Assembly (NCBI GenBank): GCA_027579435.1
Contig: JANBPK010001477.1
Coordinates: 1 to 64,000 of the forward strand
DNA from: Candolleomyces eurysporus
Taxonomy: Eukaryota; Basidiomycota; Agaricomycetes; Agaricales; Psathyrellaceae
DNA length: 64,000 nucleotides
Direction: 5' to 3'
Numbering within the stretch: position 1 is the stretch's first letter; every line of letters starts with the position of its first letter. Under the pieces are notes generated by a model. It worked only from the letters and a program-made list of their open reading frames with translations. It was not told where the DNA came from and ran no database searches. A program made the translations under genes and the position numbers. Positions 11,002 through 22,533 of this stretch are shown here, piece by piece.

Positions 11002-14000
11002 ATGGCCAGGGAGCTGCTACCACAGACACCCCGCCGCTCTAGGCGCTTTCAGCCTCTTGCGACCCCGTTCCTTCAGCGACAAACCACTGGCGCCGTCTGC
11101 CAGTGGGAGGGCGAACCCATCGTCATTCGTCCATGCAACCCAGACCTCGACTTGATGCAGGAGGAGCGCGAGACAAGAGAAGAAGAAGGACCCCTAGCTG
11201 AAGATGAAGAAGAGACCGTATTCTACGCGGCCTTTACCATGAAGAGGCCTAATAAACCACAGAGAGGAAAGCAAGCCTCAGGGTCGGAGGAATCGAGGAC
11301 GTTTCGTCTAGGAGATACCATTACGGTGGAGACGGATACCCTTTACCGGCAGAAGAAACCTCCAAGTGTTGCAGTTATTGTATCTATGTGGGAGGTCAGG
11401 AAGAAGGGGGAGGATGAGGAGAGAGAGCATGACTCGTCGAAGATGAGGTTTCGGGTACATTGGTTCTTGAGACCCAGTGAGTTGGCAGCCATTCGCGAGA
11501 AACGGGAGCATGCAGAGGTGCGTCAGTGATACTCATTGGACTCGGAATGCCTTCTAACGACTGTGCAGAACGAAATCTACTACTCCCTGGCGTCTACCGA
11601 TATACTCGTTCCAAGCGTCATCGTTTCTCACTGTTCAGTTTCACGCCAACGCATTGCGATTGCTAAACCGAAGGAAAGGTGGACCTACGTTTCAGTAAAG
11701 TCGAGAGCTTCTCCAAAGAAAAAGGGTTCCAGCTCGACGGCCCCGCAGGAGGACGACGAAGACGACGACGTGGACGATGAGGACACACCTAGTTCGTCAG
11801 CGGATCGCCCCGAGGAAAAGTTCTTCTGCCGCTACGCTATCAACTCTCGAAAGGGCTTGTACTACGACTTTGACTGGGAATCACACCGAGCCGACGCCCT
11901 CCAACCAACGGTGATACCTGAAGACACTGTTGAATGGGGGCTGGGACCAGAATGGAACGTCACCACTACCGAGGGTACGAAACGGGAGAAGAAGCAGAAG
12001 AGACATGGACCTCCGCCTAAGAAACGGGTCAAGAGAGAGGCTATGGAGGGTGAACTAGAGGAAGAAAATGCCGATTCTGGCTCTGAAGATGAATATGAAC
12101 AACAGGAAGAAGAGGACGATGAAGAAATGGACGACGCTGTTGACTCCGACGAGGAGGATGGTGACATGGAGGACGAAGAAGAGGACGGCGCAGCCGGTCC
12201 TTCGACACCTTCGCGCTCACGAAAGCGAAAACGGGGTCAGAGTTCTCTTCTCAAGACACCACGAAAGGGCCGTCCAGCGAAGATTGCGCAGCCAACCCCG
12301 CATTCCAAAGCTGCTTTGCGGCAGCGGAACAAGCTGAAGAAAGCCGTCAATGCATCGCCTCGCAAACGGCGTGCTGGTGGTTTCGCTATTCGACTTCCTA
12401 CGCTGTCTTTCGATACCGATATGACCCATCTTCCCAAAGACCCTTGGCTGAGGGCCATGCACGTACTTCACGTCGGCAACAGACCAGACGCTCTTCCATG
12501 CCGAACGGATGAATATGAGCAAGTTCTTCTGTCTGTTGGAGATCTCCTAGAAGAGGGAAGTGGTGGATGTATTTGTGAGCCATCTTCCTTTCTTGATTAC
12601 CCGCAAGACTAACGAACATCTCCTAAGACATTTCTGGCGTACCTGGGACGGGTAAAACTGCTACGGTTCGCACCGTCGTCCGGGAGTTGAAGCGGATGGC
12701 TGAAGCCAATGTAAGTGTAAAATTTGGTTCTTACAGTTCTCTATCTTACACTAAGGTCTAGGAAATCAGTCCGTTCACCTACGTCGAGATTAATGGGCTC
12801 CGGATACCAGAGCCCTCTGTTGCGTATACTCTCCTCTGGGAAGCGATTGTTCGCAATGCCGATCCCACCAGCTTGAAGGATTCTAATCTCCGTATGAGCT
12901 CCAAAGAGAGTCTTAAGGCTCTCACCCATTATTTTGGCGGGCGAATGAGAGGTCCAGGAGAGCATGCGTAGTAAGTTGTTCATTTTGTCATTCTTCAGCG
13001 CCTTAACTAAGCAATAACGCAGCGTCGTCCTCATGGACGAGTTGGACCAGCTTGTCACGCCTAAGCAAGACGTAATTTACAACTTCTTCAATTGGCCGAC
13101 TTTGGCGAACAGCAAGGTCGTTGTTATTGCAGTCGCCAACACCATGGACCTTCCAGAGCGAGTGATGACAGGTCGGGTACGCAGCCGACTAGGTAAATCC
13201 CAGTTCCTAACGATGTGTCCTGCAACAATTGACTAGATTATTCGCTAGGGATGACTCGGATAAACTTTGAACCATATAAGAAAGAGCAACTCGCAGAAAT
13301 TGTGGCTGCTCGCTTGAACACAGCAAAGGAGAGCCTCGAGAAAGAAGGCGTCGAAAGTCGCGAAGTCATAAAGATGGATGCTGTCAAGCTCGCCGCCATG
13401 AAAATCAGCAGCATCTCTGGAGATGCAAGACGAGTTCTGGACGTGTGCAGGTTGGTGTCAGTTGTGAGCCCGAGTCGGACGGTTCTACTTACACGATTTT
13501 TCTTTTCTAGACGAGTGGTGGAGCACGTCAGCACCAGCAAGACCACTGCAGGAGCTAACCATGTCTCGAAGATCATGTCAATTATGCAAAGCAGTCCTAC
13601 GGCAGGGTATCTCCAGGACTGCAGCTTGCATGAGCGCATCATGCTGGCTGCCTTGATAAAATGTGTCAAGCGTGAAGGCGTTGAAGAAATCAAGTGGAGT
13701 GATGTAAGTCCGTTTTCATTGATTCGATGGTAGGAAAGGGGGCTAATACTGCTGTAGGTTCAATATCAGCACCTGAACTACATCGGTGCCCTGACGGGGA
13801 GTGATTCACAGCGGAAACCAAGCGTCGCAGAGCTTACCATAGTGCTCGATTCGCTGGTGGCGTCGCGAGCCGTTTTGTTGGAGGATGGTGCAGCAGTTGC
13901 TCGGAAACCGAGTGGAGAACGTCGTCTCCTGTTGAACATTGATCAAATCGAGCTCGAGCGAGTCTTGAGCGATGTTGGGGGACAAACTTGGAAGAATGCC

Positions 14001-14015
14001 CTTGGTGCATCGTGA
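11002..14015 (+). CDS. ORC1: Origin recognition complex subunit 1
   Basis: Eight exons (11002-11517, 11569-12574, 12628-12710, 12762-12970, 13023-13192, 13249-13450, 13511-13703, 13758-14015) join in phase to 878 residues, a normal ORC1 length. The N-terminal third is a BAH domain: an acidic insert, then the strands RFRVHWFLRPSE, NEIYYSLASTDILVP and FFCRYAINS. A long Glu/Asp and Lys/Arg-rich linker follows. The AAA+ ATPase begins at about residue 470. It has Walker A GVPGTGKT, Walker B VLMDELDQL, sensor 1 VVVIAVANTMD and sensor 2 SGDARRVLDVCRR. A winged-helix domain ends the protein (CSLHERIMLAALIKC onwards). ORC1 is the ATP-binding subunit of the nuclear complex that marks replication origins and loads MCM. 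All key residues are present and the gene looks intact. Confidence 0.97.
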
Positions 14016-14506
14016 TAATTTGTATTCCATTGTAGCTGCTGCACTAATCTGACCGGCCCGTGTAGAGGCTTTGTATACACCTAACCCTCCCCCGACGCCG
14101 CTAATTTGGTTTGCTACGATACGGTCCCTTGGCTGTTGAGGTGAACTTATCAATCAGAAAAGGTAAATTCATGAATACGCCCAGCTATTGATAGGTTTGG
14201 CGGATTAATGCTGGCTTCTCTCTGATACGAAACGGTAGGGCGCTAAGCAAGAGAAGATGGTTGGAAATTGGGCCGGAGAGTAAGCGCGAGCCGGCGGACA
14301 AAGAAGGTAGAGGCTCGGTGAACCGATTCAGCCTCCACTGAGCTGAAATCTTGCCATCTTACTTGGAATCCGGAATCATAAGTCCAAAGTACATTCGTAC
14401 ACGGTAGACAGGAAACGCCGACACCAGTCCAATCCCTAGCCATGATACGGACAGCAAAGCCAGAAGTACAGGTCCACGAAACCAGCCCGACCCGATCCCA
14501 AGACGT
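14016..14506. other. Spacer between convergent genes
   Basis: The 3' ends of ORC1 (plus) and the unknown gene at 14507-15268 (minus) face each other across this spacer. I see no gene in it; it should hold both terminators. Confidence 0.5.
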
Positions 14507-15268
14507 TTACTTATGAACTTCAGCTGCCTCTGACGGTTCCGAGCCATCCTGCTTCTTCTCACTCTCTTCTTGGTTTTCGATTTGGATCCGGCTTTGTCCA
14601 GGGTAGGACTTGATCCTCTCCATCCACGTCTCGTAGATAACCTCGGTGACAAATCCAGGAAGAGTAGCGCCCTCGTCTTCTTTGTAGATCACAGGGTATA
14701 GATTAGGGAGTTTCATGATATTCCTCGGGGCGGGAGAGGCGAACCACTTTAGTTTCTCCGCCGTCGCGTATTTTGGATCTAGATCGAACAACGACCAAGT
14801 CTGGCGTAGGATCCTCTCGCGAACCTCTGGTCTCTTCGACGCGTCGACGATGCGCTTCCAGTTGACCCCTACTATAATGAGAAGGAAGTTACAGCCAAAG
14901 ACCGTTACCTCGGGAACTGCGACACTTTTCGGTACGAGATAGTCAGAAANTTTTTTAGGGGCTCTAGCGAGAGTGTGAGGACCTACCCGTCTTGGGTGTT
15001 CTCGTCCGTGGCATAGCCCAGCTCTACCCATCTGGGCTTCAAAACTTGTTCGCGGTAAGAGAGGAGGGATTTGAGGCGAATCCGAAAGACAGCACGCGGT
15101 AGTGATATCAGCCATCCGAGAAAGTAGACTGGTGCCTCCATGCTACACCCGTATGAAGGAAATTCTTCAAAGGAGTAGGTTTTGCGATACGAGGCCCTGG
15201 CTTGAAGGTGAATAAATGAGCGATCATAATTGAACGAAGCGGACTCACGGCGTCAGTTCCAATGGCAT
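14507..15268 (-). CDS. Conserved-looking protein of unknown function, intact founder of a local family
   Basis: The gene is rebuilt as exons 15249-15268, 14987-15196, an 8-base mini-exon 14909-14916, and 14507-14871, giving about 200 residues in one frame. A short start (MPLELTP) is followed by a basic, hydrophobic segment, YFLGWLISLPRAVFRIRLKS, that may be a membrane or targeting helix. The middle is mostly helical (VNWKRIVDASKRPEVRERILRQTWSLFDLDP), then a Pro-rich turn, and the tail is acidic and rich in Glu, Ser and Lys. I do not recognise the family. Two damaged copies of its 5' half lie 2 kb away (17144-17390 and 17381-17600), and their matching splice signals support the first two exons used here. 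The mini-exon is the weakest part, and a single N (14950) lies in the intron beside it. Confidence 0.6.
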
Positions 15269-15690
15269 CGTTGTAGTTTGGACAAGTTGTGACTGTTCAA
15301 ACGTTCAAGATTGGCGGGTCTTTATTTTCCTGAGCCTCCAGAAATGTGCACAGCCTTTGTAAGCTGAATTTCCACTGTCGAATTTCCACTGTCGACTCGC
15401 TGCCGCTCTGCGTCCTCAATTCCCTCCCGGCTCGGTTGTCGGCTTTCCGATCAGTGCTCCCCAATCGCTTGCCCATCAACCGACCTGTCGTTGTAATTGA
15501 TTGGCGCCCCAACCGGGCGCTTGCTGATGGAGTACATATTCAGCTTCGTGTGGGCGTGACCCTCTCCAATCACGTTTAAGTTATCGATCAACGCACATCA
15601 AGATAAGGACCTGTCTTTATTTGTCTTCTCCTTCCACCGCTACGCGTTGCATACCTCGGATAGTGCCTGGAGCCGGAGTACACAGCCAAG
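15269..15690. promoter_or_regulatory. Divergent spacer, unknown gene / BTB gene
   Basis: The two flanking genes start on opposite strands, so this 422-base spacer should carry both promoters. A direct duplication of the motif TTCCACTGTCGA occurs near 15370-15395. No coding sequence was seen. Confidence 0.4.
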
Positions 15691-16803
15691 ATGACGGAGT
15701 CCACCCTTTGGATGGTAGTCTTTTTCAAGGTATGTCTACCAATGGCCCCATCTCTTCGCGGATATCATGACGGTTAGGATCGACAGGTCGAAGGCACCAT
15801 TTTCCAGGTTCCTCAGCATCGGTTCACCGAACACTCCGAGGTCTTTGCAGACATGTTCCATATCCCTCAAGCAGAGGATGCGGCGAGCATAGAAGGGAAG
15901 GACAAGGAGCATCCGATAATACTGGATGGCTACCGGGTGGCGGATTTCCGTGCTTTGATAAAAGTGCTATACCCTGCGTAGGTGGACTCACCTCAGTCTC
16001 CTGTTTACCCGCAGTCTTTGACACACGGTACGGATTCAGGCCAAAAGACGTAATATCTGGTTCATACACCTTAACGAAGGACGAATGGATCGGAGTTCTC
16101 AACCTATCGACGAGGTGGCAAATGAAAACGGTTCGTCCTACCTCACCCTCCATTCTCTTAGAGTCCATTCTCTCAGAGGCTGAAAGAGCACTGTCTCATC
16201 ATTACACAGATGAGGAACCACGCGCTCGCTAAACTATCAAAGATGTCTCTGACCTCTGTCGAGAAGGTCACCCTTGCTCGAGCTCACAAGGTCGCGAAGT
16301 GGCTCAAAGAAGGGCTCGTCGAGATCATCTCCAAGGAGGAAAGCCTTGAACCCGACGAGCTCAAGTCTCACGTAGGACTGGAGACGGCCTTCCGCCTGAT
16401 GTGGATCCAGAACCAATCGCTTAAAACCACACAAAAACTATCCAATCCTAAAATCACGTTGGCGTCGTTGGGATGCCCGATTTGTCAATCGGTGGTGTTC
16501 GGAGTTTCTCAGCACTGCCGGGGTTGCAGTCGGAAGATAAACATCAATGCGCAAGGGGCGATCCACCACCCTTTTGATATGGGGGCCGATCTCAGTGTGA
16601 ACTTGCAAAATTTAAGATGCACCAGTTGCTCGAGCCACCCGCTCTCTCTTCAGAGCTATGCTTGTTCCTCGTGCCATTCATCCATAGGTTATTCGAACTT
16701 CAGACTCGTATCTCGCGGCGTCCGCCAGAACCCCGGATTTGAGGCGAAGGTCAGCGAAGTATTCAAAGAAGAAATCGGCAGCTACGAGTCTTGGGACCAG
16801 TAG
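15691..16803 (+). CDS. BTB/POZ-domain protein
   Basis: Exons 15691-15729, 15778-15977, 16040-16130 and 16210-16803 join in phase to 307 residues. The first ~130 residues form a BTB fold of the type expanded in mushroom-forming fungi: VFFKDRQVEGTIFQVPQHRF, then SEVFADMFHIPQ, ADFRALIKVLYP and LTKDEWIGVLNLSTRWQM. The helices after it (RNHALAKLSKM, EKVTLARAHKVAKWLKEGL) match the usual extension of this group. The C-terminal ~90 residues carry four CxxC pairs (CPIC, CRGC, CTSC, CSSC), suggesting a small zinc-binding region. BTB proteins often bring partners together or serve as cullin-3 adaptors; the specific target cannot be inferred. The intron before exon 3 was chosen because it is the only acceptor that keeps the frame. 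Confidence 0.82.
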
Positions 16804-17143
16804 TCCGTTGTCGTTACCGCATCTATGTCTGTACAATCTACATCCAACGTTTGTAATATAGGACTCCTTTGCTTTTTGTCTAGTCCCGAACTGCACCCTA
16901 GCAATTAGCAAGATAAAGCCCAACAGGCAGGACAAGCAGATACGAAGAGAAAGGTAGGAATAGTTGGACACCAAACAGGCGAACGATGCACTTCGAGTTC
17001 AGTTCAATGACGGGGGGTGATAGCACTCGTCTATGGTCCCAACTCAAGTTCCTTTGGGTTGCCGGCCAACCTACTCTGCGAAGACTGCGACAACCTCCCT
17101 CGAGTTCAAACTTCAGGGAAGTCTCGTGTGTTTTTTCCGGTTA
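16804..17143. other. Intergenic, no supported gene
   Basis: This stretch separates the BTB gene from the first decayed gene copy. I see no coding sequence; it probably holds the BTB 3' untranslated region and unrecognisable remains of the duplicated segment. Confidence 0.4.
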
Positions 17144-17390
17144 GCTGGGGCTTCAAAATTTGTTCGCGATAAGACCGAAGGGAGTTTGGCCGAGTTCAAA
17201 AGAAAGCATGCGGTAGGAGTATCAACCATCCGAGAAAGTAGAGAGGCGCTTCCAAATCGCCGCCACGCTGGGTACGGGCGTATAAAGATGGAAACTCTTC
17301 GCAGGGGTAGGTTACGCGAAACAAACCTCTGGATTTGTGGTGAATGAACGATCGATCATAATATACTCACGGCATCAGTTTCAATGACAT
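17144..17390 (-). pseudogene. Decayed copy B of the unknown gene at 14507-15268
   Basis: Read on the minus strand, this copy starts ATG at 17390, has the same 20-base first exon (MSLKLMP), a GTGAGT intron at the same place and phase, then a second exon that stays alignable. Residues such as YFLGWLILLPHAFF and SYREQILKP match the intact gene (YFLGWLISLPRAVF, SYREQVLKP). An in-frame TGA follows HAFF, and similarity ends after LKP, so the rest of the gene is missing. It is a truncated pseudogene. Confidence 0.75.
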
Positions 17391-17600
17391 CGTTGTGGCT
17401 GTTTAAGTATACAGGAGACCAGCTGTGGCTCAAGATTAAGAGAAATCGAAAGTTCCCACGCCTCATCGGAGAACTCCATGCTACCCCCGTAGTATGATGG
17501 AAACCTGGGGAAGGTTTTGCGATACAAGCGTCTGATTCGAAGGTGAGTAAATGAGCGATGGTAAAACGAACGGCACTCACGGCGTTCGTTCCAATGACAT
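17381..17600 (-). pseudogene. Decayed copy C of the unknown gene at 14507-15268
   Basis: This third copy also begins with a 20-base exon (ATG at 17600, MSLERTP) and a GTGAGT intron. Its second exon reads LYRKTFPRFPSYYGGSMEF, matching YRKTYSFEEFPSYGCSMEA of the intact gene. After that the similarity stops and the frame closes at 17381-17383, inside the start of copy B. It is a fragment joined to copy B, not a working gene, unless the short open frame was captured for something new. Confidence 0.7.
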
Positions 17601-17708
17601 GATAGCTGTAATAGTCGGCACACCTTAAGCTTTTGATCGCTGACATTTTGACAGAGCGTGGACTTCAACACTGCATGCGGGTCACGGCGCTTACCAACTC
17701 CGTTCACC

Positions 17709-19233
17709 ATGCAGCTCAAGGGCAACGAGAAAGAAAAGGAAGACGCTGAAGTTCGTGCTCTGGAACATTTGCCTCTCTTCCTAGCACCAGAAGCACCCCG
17801 ACGTCGAGACCGTTCCAGTTACCTTGAAGAGGATGAACTGGAAGAGTTGCCTTCCCTGTCCGAGAGCATCAGCCGCAGTACATCGTCGTCATCGTCATTC
17901 TCAGAAAGCCAGGGCGAAAGACCACTGCCATTCGGCTGGGATCGTCACCTCACTTCCAACGGACGGACGTACTACATTAACCACCATCGCAGAATAACAA
18001 CCTGGGAACACCCAATGGACTCCAGTGACTCCTCGATAGCGGATTCATTCGACCCCGACCTGCCCCCCGGTTGGGAACGCCGCAAAACGAGCACAGGACG
18101 CCTCTTTTTCCTCGATCACAATGCGGGCATCACAACATGGGAGGATCCTCGAACCAGCCTGGAAAGAGGCTCTCCAATTGCACCTCTTCATCGTAAATTG
18201 ACGTACCTTGCATCGCATCTGCGGCGTAATAGCACGCACGAAGAGGACATTTGGGTCAGCCAGGACTCCTTGTTTGAGAACAGTGTTGAAGCTCTGCTCA
18301 ATGCTTCTCATGAACTATTGAAAGGGAGCTTTGTAGTCCGGTTCTTTGATGAGACACCCCTTCCATGTCAGTAAGTCGATGATCATGTCTTTCAAATCTG
18401 ACGGGGACGATATGAACGACACCTTTCATTTAACCAGGGATTGGATAGACCTCCTCTTCTCCGAGCTATTCTCACCAGAGCGCAAACTATTCCAATCATC
18501 CAAATCCAAGCCTTCGCAAATGGAGGTCGACATAAGCTATCTTGGGAAAGATAGCCTCAAGTTGTACACCTTTGCTGGACGGCTGCACGCCATGGCGATA
18601 CTGCGTCAGCACGTTTTCAACCTTTCCTTTCTTCCTGCAATCTATTCTGCTCTGGACGACTACGATACGCGTGGGAGGACATCCAGAGCTGCGAGTTATC
18701 GAAGGTAATGCTGCGCATTTGGCCGCTCTAATGACCCAGTGCTGAAGAAGCGAACTGATATCAATCGGCAACAGTGATGTTTCCAGCTCTATGCTGTCCG
18801 TGGATGGTTCTGTTGTGCTCATCGAGTATGGGTCTCCCAAGCACTGATACGCGGTCGTAGAGACTGACACCTGATGTAGGAAGGCAAAGGCAATGCGAAT
18901 GGAGGCGTTTATGAATGCATTCGTGGAACTCGTCCCACCAAACGTCCTTCGGGTGTTCACACTCTCCGAACTACATGTGGTCCTGGTCGCTGAAAGGAAA
19001 TGGGTTCGTATTCTCCTGAGCTTAAGTCCCTCGATCCGTCTTCTTTGCCACTGACCAAGCCCATCGTACAGACTACTATTCAAAACGCTTTCCGCGTATT
19101 GCCAGATCGCTTACGTGCTTCAAACAACGCGTCACTCCCATCCCATACAAATGAGGAAGTACTCGACGAGCTGATGCTTAGGCTCACAGGATTCCGGCTT
19201 GAAACGTGCCAATATGTTCAAGAACTCAGCTAG
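17709..19233 (+). CDS. WW-domain, HECT-like protein lacking the catalytic cysteine
   Basis: Exons 17709-18370, 18438-18704, 18775-18825, 18880-19003 and 19072-19233 join in phase to 421 residues. After an acidic Ser-rich start there are two WW domains: one from LPFGWDRHLTSNGRTYYINH to TTWEHP and one from LPPGWERRKTSTGRLFFLDH to TTWEDP. Both keep the two Trp. Next comes sequence like the start of a NEDD4-family HECT domain (LHRKLTYLASHLRR, DSLFENSVEALLNASHELLKG). A DLLFSELFSPERKLF stretch and FAGRLHAMAIL follow, then a C-lobe start (MEAFMNAFVELVPPNVLRVF). The stop follows about 80 residues later without the Thr-Cys active site, and none is readable downstream. Normal HECT ligases pass ubiquitin through that Cys. 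This protein may bind PPxY partners without ligase activity, or be a degenerating paralogue. Confidence 0.75.
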
Positions 19234-19525
19234 AGTCAATTACCGGCAGAGAATCCAGGGAAATCGTGGCGCGCAGGGACGGATAGTTGACGAAGGGGTC
19301 TTCAAGGTCCAGTGTCCTCCCCTTCATTGACGGCATTCAGACAAGCGTTGCGCGAGTGGGTCTAGGACCGTATTCTTCGGTTGTTGCATGGACAGGTCAC
19401 GGCGCACTGCTCACGGACAGAATCGCGGGTTCAAGGGTATGCTACATAGAAATGGCTGATGTACATTAATGGACGCTTGCAGGTCGTAAAAGCAGACGAT
19501 GGGACGATATAGCCATGATACCTAC

Positions 19526-20681
19526 TTAGGGAATCCCCATCCATGCATACAGGACGGTACCCTTATGGAATTCGAGTTAGATTAAGGACCCACGTTTCTT
19601 GTAATAAGATACTCACACTGCTGCTATCTTTCTTTACAACTTTGCGGTTGACCAAGGCAATTAAACACTTATTGACGCGAGCTTGGTTGAGATCTGGTGG
19701 TTTAATGAGATCTGGTACTTGAAGGGTGTCAATGCGTCAGATGAAGAGGAAAAGAGTTCAGAGGCATACGTTTCACAGTGCTCCCCGGGGCATCCATAAG
19801 CCCCTCGATAACGGTCTCCATATTTCTGCGCAGACCCTGGCAGGAATGTTCAGCGGAAGGAGTCACTACAAAGGCGATAACTGGCACATACTGGATCGCT
19901 GCCACGGAACTCGAGGGGTAGGCAAGACACAATTCGCTCAATTTCCATCTAGAGCTTTAGCTTGAACACGCGTATCGATATCGTGACCTATCGTAACCAC
20001 TCACGCTTCGTTCCTTCTTCTCCTTTGCAGTCAGTTTGGGTTTCGCGCCTGGTTTCTTCTTTGGCGCAGTACCCGACTTGCCTGACGTTGCTGTGGCAGC
20101 AGTGGTTCCAGTGGCAGTCGTGAGATTGGCCATGTATGTTGTATCTGGTTCGGTCATCTCTGTGAAAGCAGTCTGGTCCGCGAAATGTCGAGCCTGGCGA
20201 GCCTTCTCTTCTTCCTCTCGAGCTCTCTTCAGAGCCTCTGCAGCTGCAACTGCGTTTTCCTCTGAAGATAACACGTTAACGACGCGAAATTTTGGCTCGT
20301 TTTGAGCGTACCTGCGCGTTTCTTCGCGAGTTCGAAAGATTCTGGTAGTGGCGCCTGGGGTCGTTAGCTTCGCCTGGAGATTCGATAGAGAACGGGACAC
20401 ACCTGCATCCAGTCCGTGGTTAGAGCATTCATGTTCATCACGTATAGCCAACTCGCAAAAGACTCGTTGAACGTCGACAAAGAGTCGCTGAGATGCTTCA
20501 TGCCCTCCATGTTGGTCTGCAAAGCTTCAGCTTCCTCGAGGAACTCTGTCATTGCGGGCTCCAGGAACCCAAGGCCATGGGGAGCATCTGGGAACGCTCC
20601 CGAGCGCGATAGTCGAAATAAAGAGCCCTGGGATATGCGCCGAAGCGGGGTGCGATGAGGAGTTTGAGTTGGATGAGCCAT
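19526..20681 (-). CDS. DAM1: DASH complex subunit Dam1 with an extra C-terminal domain
   Basis: Seven exons on the minus strand (20403-20681, 20312-20354, 20005-20261, 19892-19948, 19770-19836, 19617-19717, 19526-19561) join in phase to 279 residues. The first ~95 residues are a clear Dam1 signature: PLRRISQGSLFRLSRS, GFLEPAMTEFLEEAEALQ, and FNESFASWLYVMNMNALTTDW. Dam1 is part of the DASH ring that couples kinetochores to spindle microtubules. An Ala/Glu/Arg helix and a Lys-rich linker follow. The last ~85 residues are different: LPLEFRGSDPGLRRNMETVIEGLM, LPDLIKPPDLNQARVNKCLIALVNRKVVKK and GTVLYAW, helices then a hairpin that resemble a winged helix. Every junction is in phase, so I treat it as one gene. 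A second small gene starting at 19948 (an ATG) is the alternative. Confidence 0.8.
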
Positions 20682-20797
20682 TAGAGTACTGTCTGGATCA
20701 ATGCCGGCTTTGTTCTGGGCGCTAGAATAAATAAAGACAAACCCTATTAGCCTCAGGCGTCCCTTGGCTTCTTCTCCTTGGCTCCTCATCGTTCCCA
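20682..20797. promoter_or_regulatory. Bidirectional promoter, DAM1 / CUS2
   Basis: Only 116 bases separate the start codons of the two divergent genes, so they must share control sequence. No clear TATA box is visible. Confidence 0.6.
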
Positions 20798-22396
20798 ATG
20801 TCATCGCTACCACCGTCTGCTGCTGCAGGCTCTTCTGCAGAGGCCCAGGCTGCAGCCTTCGCTGACGATCCACGGTGAGTTCAATTCCAAGTCAAATCTT
20901 ATCTCACACAAGGAGCCATTAGCGTACTCAGACACCCAACGATGACACAGGGTATACTTTAACAAGTCAACCAACACATGGCGATTGGAACAAGACGACG
21001 AGACCGAACTCGAGTATGACTCTGTAAAAGGAGCTTGGGTGCCCGTGGTGCGTGCACAGCAGCTGTTACCACGGCCCCACTTCTAACAATCTCATCCGCA
21101 GCTCGATGAAGACCTGCTCAAACGACAACAAGCGGCCTACTCAGTAGCAGGGGTAGACGAAGAGGTTGTTCATTCTGCTCTTTAAATCCTCCGTTACCTG
21201 AAGAGAAGCGCTGATATAACCTTCCCCCACAGACACCTGCCGCACCTGTCCTCAAACGCGAAAACAAGAAGCGCAAAGTGGAAGACTACACAGGCTACGG
21301 AAACGGGAACGGGAACGGAGAGGCATCATCCTCATCTGCAGCTGCAGGTCCTTCCGCGAAACGAGGGAAGAGCGACAAACCTGGAGAACGCAAGTCCAAG
21401 AACACAGCAGTATATGTGACGGGCCTACCAACAGACACGGAACCCGACGAACTGGTGGAAAGGTTCTCGAAATGCGGCGTCATCGAAGAAGACGATAGCG
21501 GAGATCCCAAAATCAAGATGTACGCAAGAGAGGATGGCAGCTTCAACGGCGAAGCCCTGATTGTGTACTTCAAAGAAGACTCGGTGATATTAGCTCTGAA
21601 CCTCTTGGACGAAGCAGAACTACGGCTCGGACAACCTTCGACTGTGATGAAAGTCGCGAAAGCGGACTTTAGTCACAAAGGATCGTCCTCCACCCACGGC
21701 GGAGGTCAACATCAACCTCGCAAAACGATTGACAAGAAAGCAGCAACCAGAAGGATAGGAAAGATGCAAAGGTCAGTGCATTTGACTTTGCCAGATTCTA
21801 CTTGTTTGCGTACTAACAGAACATACAACAGGAAGCTGGAAGAGTGGGGAGACGATGATGGCTTCGGTCCTCAACCCGATCCTTCAGACCGTTTAGCCGC
21901 TCCTTCCCAAAGCCGCGTCGTCGTCCTGAAGCACATGTTCAAACTTGAAGATCTAGAGAAAGATGCTACACTGCTCCTGGATCTCAAGGAAGATGTCCGC
22001 GAGGAATGCTCGAATCTAGGCGAGGTCACCAACGTCACCCTATACGACGTGAGTCTGTCGCTCTTACGACGCTTCGTCTATTCTGACTTTGTTTTCATCT
22101 TCACAGAACGAGCCAGATGGTGTCATAACTGTTAAATTCAGAGATCCCGTCAGCGCAGCAGCTTGTGTCATCGTGAGTCCATGGCTCCCTCGATCTATCA
22201 GTGCTTTTGCTCACTCCACGAACAGAAAATGAATGGGAGGTACTTTGACGGTCAGCGCGTCATTGCGGAACTGTACACAGGGAGACAAAGATTCAAACGA
22301 ACTGGGGGTGGAGATGAGATTGGCGAAGGTGGGGACGAGGAAGAGAAACGTCGGCTGGAGCAATTCTCCCAATGGCTTATGGATGAAGGAGAGTAG
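20798..22396 (+). CDS. CUS2: U2 snRNP-associated splicing factor, CUS2/Tat-SF1 family
   Basis: Seven exons (20798-20874, 20951-21047, 21102-21164, 21233-21771, 21832-22048, 22107-22172, 22226-22396) give 409 residues, close to the family norm. The start has the motif VYFNKSTNTWRLEQDDETELEYDSVK..WVPV, typical of Tat-SF1 proteins. A Lys-rich stretch and a first RRM follow (NTAVYVTGLPTDTEPDELVERFSKCGVIEEDD to MKVAKADF). After a linker with RKLEEWGDD comes a second, U2AF-homology-type RRM: RVVVLKHMFKLEDLEKDATLLLDLKEDVREECSNLGEV, then GVITVKF and MNGRYFDGQRVIAELYTGRQRF. Cus2 helps fold U2 snRNA and recruits Hsh155/SF3B1 before branch-site binding. The gene looks intact. Confidence 0.93.
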
Positions 22397-22533
22397 TAGT
22401 AGCCCTCAATTGAGTCCATCGTCCTTCTTGATCTCTCCACTTTATCTGCTTTCATTGTATATGCTTGCCAAGTAGTTTATTGCCGATATCCCAAGTATAA
22501 AGAGCAAACGTGTAAAATATCATTACAATAGCG

